DNA from: Chitinophagaceae bacterium
Lineage (GTDB): Bacteria; Bacteroidota; Bacteroidia; Chitinophagales; Chitinophagaceae
Direction: 5' to 3'
Length of the DNA: 5,438 nucleotides
NCBI GenBank assembly: GCA_020853515.1
Contig: JADYYU010000153.1
Span: 1-5,438 of the forward strand
Shown: positions 1 to 5,034 of the stretch, in pieces
Layout: each line of letters begins with the position of its first letter
How positions within the stretch are numbered: position 1 is the stretch's first letter
Position numbers and translations under genes: made by a program
Notes under the pieces: model-generated
What the model was told of the DNA's origin: nothing
The model's database searches: none
What the model saw: only the letters and a program-made list of their open reading frames with translations

Positions 1-744
1 TTTATGTATAAAGACAAAGACAGTAAAGGCGGTAAATTGACTTGTGGTCCGATGTGGGATTTTAATCTGTCGTATGGAAATGCCGACTACTGCGATGCCT
101 ACGACACTACCGGCTGGCAATATAATTTCAATGCGTTGTGTCCGAATTATACCATCCTTGTGCCTGACTGGTGGAATCGCCTGCTGCAGGATACCAATTA
201 TACTACCTTGCTTAAATGCCGCTGGAAGCAACTGCGAACCGGCCGTTTTTCAGATGTCAAGATCAGTCAATGGGTCGATTCGGTGGCTTCTCTACTGAGT
301 CTGCCGCAACAACGTAATTTTCAGAAGTGGCCTATATTAGGTACTTATATCAACTGGAACTATTACATCGGTCTTTCTTATGCAGATGAAATCAACTACC
401 TCAAAAAGTGGATGAAAGACAGAGCTAAGTGGATGGATAATCATTTACCGGGAACCTGTCTGGCCCCCTTAAATGTTCAAAATACAGCACCGAATGATCT
501 GGAAATTACTATCGCCCCAAATCCGATGAATACACATACCGTGATTTCATTTTATGGAAATAAAGTGGAAGGGACCAAAAAATTGTATGTATTCGATATT
601 ACCGGAAGACTTGTGCGTCAGCAGGAAACCATATCGAATTCATCGTTTGTGCTCGAACGAGGTGATTTGCCGTCAGGGGTCTATTTCATTAAAATAGCTA
701 CGGAACATCATCAGTTTGTGAGCAGGAAATTTGCAGTAGAATAA
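1..744 (+). CDS. CotH kinase family protein with T9SS type A sorting domain (5' truncated)
   Basis: This is the C-terminal part of a large exported protein. The reading frame is open to the first base (codon TTT at 1-3), so the ATG at 4 is probably internal. Residue numbers below count from that Met. Residues 1-30 (MYKDKDSKGGKL, then GPMWDFNLSYGNADYC) match the end of the CotH protein-kinase-like domain as it occurs in Bacteroidota. The WDF(N/D) Asp probably belongs to the family's metal/nucleotide site. Residues about 31-150 are Trp- and Tyr-rich and would complete the CotH region. Residues about 168-246 form a type A T9SS C-terminal sorting domain: PNP at 172-174, LYVFDITGRLVR, then LPSGVYFIKI and a final basic/hydrophobic strand. 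The product is expected to cross the inner membrane by Sec, then the outer membrane by T9SS, with the tail cleaved on surface attachment. The substrate is unknown: kinase activity is established for some CotH proteins but not for this subgroup. The upstream half, including any signal peptide and the N-terminal kinase motifs, is outside the window. Confidence 0.85.
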   Translation, partial: FMYKDKDSKGGKLTCGPMWDFNLSYGNADYCDAYDTTGWQYNFNALCPNYTILVPDWWNRLLQDTNYTTLLKCRWKQLRTGRFSDVKISQWVDSVASLLSLPQQRNFQKWPILGTYINWNYYIGLSYADEINYLKKWMKDRAKWMDNHLPGTCLAPLNVQNTAPNDLEITIAPNPMNTHTVISFYGNKVEGTKKLYVFDITGRLVRQQETISNSSFVLERGDLPSGVYFIKIATEHHQFVSRKFAVE

Positions 745-886
745 CGCTTTTACAGACGAAATATTTTTTTTCATCTAAAAATGTCCGATTAATTTTACCG
801 CCGGCCAAAAAATATGGCCTGAAATACAACGATACGAACTTATCGAACGTCTTAGCCTCGGAAAATTAATTTTAAACAATAAAAAA

Positions 887-1417
887 ATGAAGAAAAGAAT
901 ACTCAGTTTTTTTGCAATAGGATTATGCATTGCTACAGGAGCCTCCGCCCAAAGTATTGCACCTTCAACCATTAACAGCAATGGCGGGTTTACCACCATT
1001 GGCGGAAATTCGTATGAATGGTCGATTGGTGAAATGGTGCTGGTACATACGGCTACTGCGGGCAATGTGGTAATCACTCAGGGTTTATTGCAACCCAACA
1101 AGCACTCGGGCGGTTCGGCCGTTAGCGAGTCACAGTTTATTTTCGATCGTGTAAAGGTCTATCCGAATCCAGCCGAAAACATGTTTTTTCTTGATGCTGA
1201 TTTTAAGGAAAGCGGTGTTTTGCAAAGCATTCTGTATGACCTGAACGGAAAGATCATTGAACAAAAAGAGATCGCGGCAAAAGGTCAGCGAGAAAAACTG
1301 TCATATAACATTTCAGCCCTTTCGGCCGGAAATTATATGCTGATAGTTTCCTTTACAAGCGATGGCAACCAAAAAACGATCAGTAAAGCAGCCTACAAAA
1401 TTGAAAAAACAAATTAA
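887..1417 (+). CDS. small secreted protein with T9SS type A sorting domain
   Basis: A complete 176-residue protein. Residues 1-22 are a clear Sec signal peptide (MKKR, a hydrophobic core, then ASAQ before Ser23). Residues about 23-70 form a short Gly/Thr/Ser-rich module containing GGNSYEWSIGEM and ending VVITQGLLQP, a pattern common in small secreted Bacteroidota proteins but without a known function. A linker (KHSGGSAVSES) leads to a type A T9SS sorting domain at about 88-173: VYPNP at 91-95, ILYDLNGKII, LSAGNYMLIVSF and a terminal strand. The mature passenger is therefore only about 50 residues, so almost everything else is export signal. The ATG at 887 follows an A-run and gives a perfect signal peptide, which fixes the start. 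The collagen-like gene begins 38 bp downstream with no visible terminator between, so the two are probably co-transcribed. The 142-bp gap upstream (745-886) holds an AT-rich leader with a T8 run but no convincing terminator or promoter. The function is unknown; a surface adapter or partner of the fibre protein is only an inference. Confidence 0.88.
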   Translation: MKKRILSFFAIGLCIATGASAQSIAPSTINSNGGFTTIGGNSYEWSIGEMVLVHTATAGNVVITQGLLQPNKHSGGSAVSESQFIFDRVKVYPNPAENMFFLDADFKESGVLQSILYDLNGKIIEQKEIAAKGQREKLSYNISALSAGNYMLIVSFTSDGNQKTISKAAYKIEKTN

Positions 1418-1455
1418 TCAATTAATTCCCTTTTAAATAAACAAATATTATATAC

Positions 1456-3369
1456 ATGAAAAAACATCTTTTACTATTAGCATTTTTTGCTTTAATATCA
1501 ATCTCGCTTTTGCATGCGCAGGCGCCTGCAAAATTCAATTATCAGGGTATCGCCCGTGATGCATCCGGCAATGCCATTGCGGCTCAGCCTGTAGGTCTGA
1601 AAATTTCAATCCTGGATGGCAATGCTGCGGGACCGGTTGTATTTTCCGAAACGCATACACCAACCACCAATTCATATGGTTTGTTTGTAGTAACCATAGG
1701 TGCGGGTACTTTGGTAAGTGGAGACATCAACACCATCGCGTGGGGTGTTGGCGGCAAATGGATCAAAATTGAAATGGATCCTGCAGGTGGCGCAGCTTAT
1801 ACCAATCTAGGTACTTCCGAATTGCTCAGCGTTCCTTATGCCATGTATGCCAATTCAGGCGTTGGCGCTCCGGGTCCGCAAGGCCCTGCGGGGGCTACGG
1901 GTCCGGCGGGAGCAGCAGGTGCACCGGGAGCTACCGGTCCTGCCGGACCGCAGGGAGCTCAGGGTATACCCGGTCCTACAGGTGCCACGGGAGCAACTGG
2001 CGCTACAGGTCCTGCCGGTCCGCAAGGTCCTGCCGGTCCAACCGGTGCTGCAGGCCCACAGGGTCCAATCGGACTTACCGGACCTGCAGGTGCAACGGGT
2101 CCTGCCGGTCCTGCTGGTCCAACCGGCGCGCAAGGTCCACAAGGTCCTGCCGGTCCAACATACACTGCCGGTTCAGGTATCAGCATTGCAGCCAATGTGA
2201 TCAGTGCTACAGACAACTCAGCAACCAATGAATTACAAACATTATCGATAGCAGGTAATAACCTAACCATCAGCAATGGCAATACAGTTACACTTCCGGC
2301 AGGTGGTGGTGGCGGATTATCAGGCACTACCAACTACCTCGTGAAATTTACCGGTGCCAATACAGGTGGTAATTCATCAATGTATGAGTTGAATAACAAA
2401 GTAGGTTTGGGTTTGCTTGCTCCTGCAGCAAAATTAGATGTACTGGCTGGTAACGCAGATTCAATCGGAATTAAGGTAACTTCAAGCTATGCTGCGCAAA
2501 TCGGAAATGGTATCATCATGGCTGATTATACCGGTGCTGCCGATCTGAATCACTTTGGAATTGTGGGTAGTTCGATTCCAAGTTTAACAGGTGAAAATGG
2601 TGTAGGTGTGAATGGGAACGGCGCATTTTGTGGTGTGAGTGGTGCGGCCTATAGTACAAGTGTAGCAGCTGGTTCACTCACGATCGGTACAATAGGTCAA
2701 GCAAATTCGGATGCAGACAATTCAGTAGGTATTTATGGTGTAAGTGATATGTTTGCTGTTGGTCCATTAACATCAATCGGTGTATACGGATCTGCAGCAG
2801 GTGGTGTTAACAACTTTGCAGGTCTGTTTGATGGTGATGTATCCGTCAATGGTTTCTTAACAAAATTAGGCGGTACCTTCAAAATTGATCATCCATTAGA
2901 TCCGGCTAACAAATATCTGTATCACAGTTTTGTTGAAAGCCCTGATATGATGAATGTTTATAACGGAAATATTACGACTGATGCAAATGGTGAAGCCATT
3001 GTTGAATTGCCTGATTACTTCAATGCATTGAATAAAGATTACCGTTATCAGCTAACCGTGATCGGAACTTTTGCTCAAGCGATCGTTGCGAAAAAAGTAG
3101 TCAACAACCAATTTGTGATCAAAACAAATCAGCCTAATGTTGAAGTAAGCTGGCAGGTAACCGGTATCAGAAATGATGCTTATGCGCAAGCTCACAGAGT
3201 AGTACCTGAAGTAGAAAAAGAAAACTTCAATAAAGGCAAATACCTGGCACCTGTTGAATTGGGTAAAAGTGCTGATCTGAAAATCGGACATATCACATTA
3301 CCACAAGCAGTAAGTACCAAAGAAAGTTTATTGAAAGCGAGAAGAAGTCGTGTGAATACAAGAAGATAA
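1456..3369 (+). CDS. collagen-like secreted fibre protein
   Basis: A complete 637-residue exported protein. Residues 1-22 are a Sec signal peptide (hydrophobic core, cleavage after LHAQ). Residues about 23-133 are the N-terminal domain typical of Bacteroidota fibre proteins (FNYQGIARDASGNAI, then LLSVPYAMYA). Residues 137-235 are 33 uninterrupted Gly-X-Y triplets rich in GPA, GPQ, GAT and GPT, expected to form a trimeric collagen-like triple helix. Residues about 236-330 resemble stalk modules of tail-fibre-type proteins (NELQTLSIAGNNLTISNG, TTNYLVKFTGA, NKVGLGLLAPAAKLDV). Residues about 360-460 are Gly-rich repeats of the GVYG/GIYG kind, probably beta-structured. Residues about 468-590 form a compact conserved block (FKIDHPLDPANKYLYH, SFVESPDMMNVYNG, SWQVTGIRNDAYAQAHR). 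The tail is basic (KARRSRVNTRR) and there is no T9SS sorting domain or S74 chaperone, so the route across the outer membrane is unclear. Likely a trimeric surface or extracellular fibre. It lies downstream of the small T9SS gene and ends 5 bp before the convergent ppa stop codon. Confidence 0.9.
   Translation: MKKHLLLLAFFALISISLLHAQAPAKFNYQGIARDASGNAIAAQPVGLKISILDGNAAGPVVFSETHTPTTNSYGLFVVTIGAGTLVSGDINTIAWGVGGKWIKIEMDPAGGAAYTNLGTSELLSVPYAMYANSGVGAPGPQGPAGATGPAGAAGAPGATGPAGPQGAQGIPGPTGATGATGATGPAGPQGPAGPTGAAGPQGPIGLTGPAGATGPAGPAGPTGAQGPQGPAGPTYTAGSGISIAANVISATDNSATNELQTLSIAGNNLTISNGNTVTLPAGGGGGLSGTTNYLVKFTGANTGGNSSMYELNNKVGLGLLAPAAKLDVLAGNADSIGIKVTSSYAAQIGNGIIMADYTGAADLNHFGIVGSSIPSLTGENGVGVNGNGAFCGVSGAAYSTSVAAGSLTIGTIGQANSDADNSVGIYGVSDMFAVGPLTSIGVYGSAAGGVNNFAGLFDGDVSVNGFLTKLGGTFKIDHPLDPANKYLYHSFVESPDMMNVYNGNITTDANGEAIVELPDYFNALNKDYRYQLTVIGTFAQAIVAKKVVNNQFVIKTNQPNVEVSWQVTGIRNDAYAQAHRVVPEVEKENFNKGKYLAPVELGKSADLKIGHITLPQAVSTKESLLKARRSRVNTRR
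2023..2042 (+). repeat. 20-bp exact direct repeat, copy 1
   Basis: CAAGGTCCTGCCGGTCCAAC occurs here and again at 2140-2159, an offset of 117 bp (39 codons). Both copies are in the same reading frame inside the Gly-X-Y array. Recombination between them would delete exactly 39 residues (13 triplets) without breaking the frame. Confidence 0.9.
2140..2159 (+). repeat. 20-bp exact direct repeat, copy 2
   Basis: Second copy of the 20-bp unit at 2023-2042, at the very end of the Gly-X-Y array just before the triple-helix region gives way to YTAGSG. See copy 1 for the frame-neutral spacing. Confidence 0.9.
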
Positions 3370-3374
3370 AATTC

Positions 3375-3923
3375 TTAAACTCTTTTCAGATAAGGCAGAA
3401 TATCGCTCAGATAATCTGCCTTATTTTTTTGTATGATCTCCATGGCTTTCGCTTTGTCAAAAAACTGATCAACGACTACGTCCGTATGTTCGAGCTTTTT
3501 GTATTGTTCAAAAAAATGTTTGATCTCGCTCATCAGATGTGGAGGCAATTCTTCCAGTGAATCGATATGGCTGACCGAAATATCATTGGCGCAAACGGCA
3601 ATGATCTTATCATCTTCACCCTTGTCGATCATGCGCATCACACCGATCACTTTGGCTGTAACGATACTGAGCGGCTCAAAATCAATTTGCGAAAGTACCA
3701 GGATATCGAGCGGATCACCGTCACCGGCATAGGTTTGCGGAATAAACCCATAATTGATGGGATAATAAAATGCGGCATGCAATACCCTGTCGAGACGCAA
3801 TAAGCCACTGGGTTTATCCACTTCATATTTTGCTTTACTACCTCTTGAGATTTCTATGATTGCGTTTACGATTTCAGGTGAATGTTCGCCAACGGGGATA
3901 TCGTGCCAGGGATGATTGTTCAT
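3375..3923 (-). CDS. ppa: inorganic pyrophosphatase, family I (soluble)
   Basis: A complete 182-residue cytoplasmic enzyme that hydrolyses pyrophosphate to two phosphates with Mg2+, pulling biosynthetic reactions forward. The family signature DGDPLDILVL lies at 68-77. By comparison with E. coli PPase (from memory), the active-site residues are all present: E24, K32, E34, R46, Y54, Y58, D68, D70, D73, D100, D104 or D105, K106, Y141 and K142. The length is close to the usual 175-180 residues, and nothing is truncated. The ATG at 3923-3921 fits the N-terminus (MNNHPWHDIPVG), and a Bacteroidota -7 element lies 17 bp upstream. The gene is convergent with the collagen-like gene, with 5 bp between the two stop codons, and diverges from the gene at 4335. 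The last codons (encoding QKNKADYLSDILPYL) double as the terminator of the opposing transcript. Confidence 0.97.
   Translation of the reverse strand: MNNHPWHDIPVGEHSPEIVNAIIEISRGSKAKYEVDKPSGLLRLDRVLHAAFYYPINYGFIPQTYAGDGDPLDILVLSQIDFEPLSIVTAKVIGVMRMIDKGEDDKIIAVCANDISVSHIDSLEELPPHLMSEIKHFFEQYKKLEHTDVVVDQFFDKAKAMEIIQKNKADYLSDILPYLKRV
3388..3430 (+). terminator. intrinsic terminator of the collagen gene, inside the ppa 3' end
   Basis: A perfect 10-bp stem ATAAGGCAGA (3390-3399) / TCTGCCTTAT (3415-3424), extendable by one G-U and one A-U pair, encloses a 15-nt loop and is followed by an uninterrupted T7 run (3424-3430). The T-run lies on the plus-strand side only, so it terminates transcripts coming from the collagen-like gene, whose stop codon lies about 20 bp upstream. 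The whole structure is within the coding sequence of the convergent ppa gene (residues about 165-178). In the minus direction the stem is followed by no T-run, so it should not terminate ppa. Confidence 0.8.
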
Positions 3924-3940
3924 ATACTTAATTATTGCAG

Positions 3941-3948
3941 CAAAGATA
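3941..3948 (-). promoter_or_regulatory. Bacteroidota -7 promoter element for ppa
   Basis: On the minus strand this reads TATCTTTG, a perfect match to the Bacteroidota -7 consensus TAnnTTTG, 17 bp before the ppa ATG. No -33 TTG is found at the usual spacing of about 19 bp; the nearest TTTG on the same strand is about 28 bp upstream. The leader would be very short, and there is no Shine-Dalgarno sequence, as is normal for the phylum. Confidence 0.65.
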
Positions 3949-4126
3949 AGTTTTTTGCGCTTCGACTGCGGATGGACAAAGATGAGGAGAGGAAAAAAAT
4001 CTGAATCCCGCCCAGGCGCGCATGCACGGATGAAGAAGATTTATGGACAAACACAGATACTGGGATAAAAAATCCTGCATTTCATTTTTTAATCCATCTA
4101 ACCGCGTAAAATGGAAAACGGCTTAA

Positions 4127-4218
4127 TGCTCGCACAAACCCTGAGCACTAGCCCCGATGGCAGTGGAAAGCCCCCGGCGCTTTGGCCGGGACTTGAAACG
4201 AACAGCGGGAAGTAGCTG
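4127..4218 (+). ncRNA. candidate structured RNA (Bacteroidota intergenic motif, Flavo-1-like)
   Basis: Non-coding stretch with nested pairing. An outer stem TAGC (4149-4152) / GCTG (4215-4218) stacks on CCCG (4153-4156) / CGGG (4206-4209). Inside is a strong 6-bp GC hairpin CCCGGC (4173-4178) / GCCGGG (4185-4190) with a 6-nt loop. A further hairpin, TGCTC (4127-4131) / GAGCA (4143-4147), lies immediately 5'. The pattern TAGCCCCGAT, then a GGAAAG-CC stem, then AGCGGGA-TAGCT recurs in intergenic DNA of many Flavobacteriia and other Bacteroidota. I recall it as similar to the Rfam Flavo-1 motif, but the exact name is from memory. No -7 element is visible just upstream, so it could be processed from a longer transcript or lie in the leader of the downstream gene, which starts 117 bp further on. 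The function is unknown. The strand choice rests on the recalled orientation. Confidence 0.55.
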
Positions 4219-4295
4219 AATAATGCGATGAGGCGTGGCTCCTGATCAGTAACACCGGTATTGCGTTGGAAAATAAACTTCTGCAACTGATTATC

Positions 4296-4303
4296 TATAT
4301 TTG
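4296..4303 (+). promoter_or_regulatory. Bacteroidota -7 promoter element for the exported-protein gene
   Basis: TATATTTG is a perfect TAnnTTTG match, 31 bp before the ATG at 4335. A TTG occurs at 4266-4268 but is 27 bp upstream of the element, longer than the usual spacing, so the -33 box is uncertain. The element supports the start at 4335, because the upstream in-frame TTG at 4266 would lie outside the transcript. Confidence 0.6.
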
Positions 4304-4334
4304 TTTCGAATTATACAATCCTTCACAACACATC

Positions 4335-4997
4335 ATGAAAAATTTATTCAGATACAGCAGCCTATTATTGCTAACCCTCTCGCTTTGCACACAACATTTA
4401 TCTGCGCAAAGCAAAACAAAAACCACCCAGCTTGATAAAAAAAATCTGCCTGCAGCCATCAACAATATGAAGCATGATGGTATCATTAAAAATGCATTTC
4501 AGTGGACAGATCAGAAAGGCCTGAATATGCTGATCGCTACCGAAACCGGGGTGTATGAATACAATGGCGAAACAGATGCAGGTGGAAGTATAGGCGGAAG
4601 CAATGCCGAACTTTATGTGTATCATTATCTGGTGAAAAATAGCGTGGCAGAACTCAGTTGGAAAGTCAGTGATTATATCAGAGATTGCCCGGTGGATCTG
4701 GAGGCGCATTTTATTCCGAATACTTTTGCAATTACTGACTTAAACAAGAATGGAGTGAGTGAGGTGTGGATGATGTATGTAACGGTTTGTCATGGCGATG
4801 TTAGTCCGCTGGATATGAAGATCATTATGTACGAAGGCAATCAGAAATTTGCAATGCGGGGACAGAACAAGATTAAATTTTCGGCCACAGAATACATCGG
4901 CGGGGAGTATAAATTTGATCAGGCCTTTTTAAATGCGTCCCCCGCTTTCAGAACCTATGCAAAAAAAATGTGGCAACTTCATATCAGTGGCCGATAG
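4335..4997 (+). CDS. exported protein, M949_RS01915-like surface polysaccharide family
   Basis: A 220-residue exported protein. The ATG at 4335 is preferred over the in-frame TTG at 4266 because it begins a classic signal peptide (MKNLFRYSS, a Leu-rich core, then LSAQ at 22-25) and sits behind a -7 promoter element. Visible features of the mature part are AFQWTDQKGLNMLIATETGVYEY (about 54-76), AELYVYHYLV (91-100), DCPVDLEAHFIPNTFAITD (117-135), a DxNxNGxxE loop (D135, N137, N139, G140, E143) like Ca2+-binding loops in repeat proteins, VCHGDVSPLDMKIIMYEG (151-168) and GGEYKFDQAF (189-198). This order matches, from memory, the Bacteroidota family named after Riemerella anatipestifer M949_RS01915, linked to surface polysaccharide (LPS) production. 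The biochemical role is not established. Cys118 and Cys152 could pair as a disulfide outside the cytoplasm. The gene is convergent with the carboxypeptidase-like gene, with a 37-bp gap and no clear terminator hairpin between them. Confidence 0.75.
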   Translation: MKNLFRYSSLLLLTLSLCTQHLSAQSKTKTTQLDKKNLPAAINNMKHDGIIKNAFQWTDQKGLNMLIATETGVYEYNGETDAGGSIGGSNAELYVYHYLVKNSVAELSWKVSDYIRDCPVDLEAHFIPNTFAITDLNKNGVSEVWMMYVTVCHGDVSPLDMKIIMYEGNQKFAMRGQNKIKFSATEYIGGEYKFDQAFLNASPAFRTYAKKMWQLHISGR

Positions 4998-5034
4998 TTA
5001 TTTCAAAAAAAATCAGGTACTTATACGGCCGTTT

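Larger units (their letters stand above)
1864..2160 (+). repeat. Gly-X-Y collagen-like coding repeat (33 triplets)
   Basis: In-frame array of 33 consecutive Gly-X-Y codon triplets, 297 bp, with no interruption. It begins at GAP and ends at GPT before a Tyr-Thr-Ala. X is mostly Pro or Ala, and Y is mostly Ala, Thr or Gln. There are almost no charged residues, so helix stability would rest on Pro and Thr rather than salt bridges. The DNA is visibly more G+C-rich than the rest of the gene and contains many copies of a GGTCC(T/A)GC-type unit. Arrays of this sort can change length by slippage or recombination. Confidence 0.95.
3924..4334. other. 411-bp intergenic region between divergent ppa and the exported-protein gene
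   Basis: There is no convincing coding sequence here. From left to right it holds the ppa promoter (3941-3948, minus), a stretch at about 3960-4095 in which I recognise nothing beyond short A/T runs and a short GC-rich patch (CCCGCCCAGGCGCGC near 4007), the candidate structured RNA (4127-4218), a segment at 4219-4290 without recognised content, and the promoter of the downstream gene (4296-4303). The only open frame of note is a 62-codon minus-strand one across the RNA, which has no family resemblance. Confidence 0.75.

Noticed and set aside
830..845. Hairpin CGATA/TATCG in the leader before the 887 gene
   Set aside because: Only a 5-bp AT-containing stem with a 6-nt loop. Expected by chance, and no T-run or known motif follows.
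867..874. TAATTTTA before the 887 gene as a -7 promoter
   Set aside because: It lacks the final G of TAnnTTTG and has no -33 TTG at a suitable distance. The same 10-mer ATTAATTTTA also occurs at 788-797, which suggests AT-rich background.
1959..2333. Minus-strand open frame with Gly-Pro repeats across the collagen array
   Set aside because: It is the antisense of the Gly-X-Y array. GGTCC-type units are nearly self-complementary, so the other strand also reads as G-P-x repeats. It has no start context, signal peptide or independent support.
4098..4286. 62-codon minus-strand open frame
   Set aside because: Low-complexity translation with no family resemblance, lying over the structured RNA candidate and the promoter of the opposite-strand gene.
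4266..4334. N-terminal extension of the exported protein from TTG at 4266
   Set aside because: The extension (MENKLLQLIIYIC...) would bury a good signal peptide 23 residues in, and it overlaps the TATATTTG promoter element. The ATG at 4335 is better.
4998..5034. Terminator between the two convergent genes (A8 at 5005-5012, T5 at 5032-5036, palindrome ACGGCCGT at 5025-5032)
   Set aside because: The A and T runs are suggestive, but no stable GC-rich stem sits directly before either run. The palindrome alone has no loop room.
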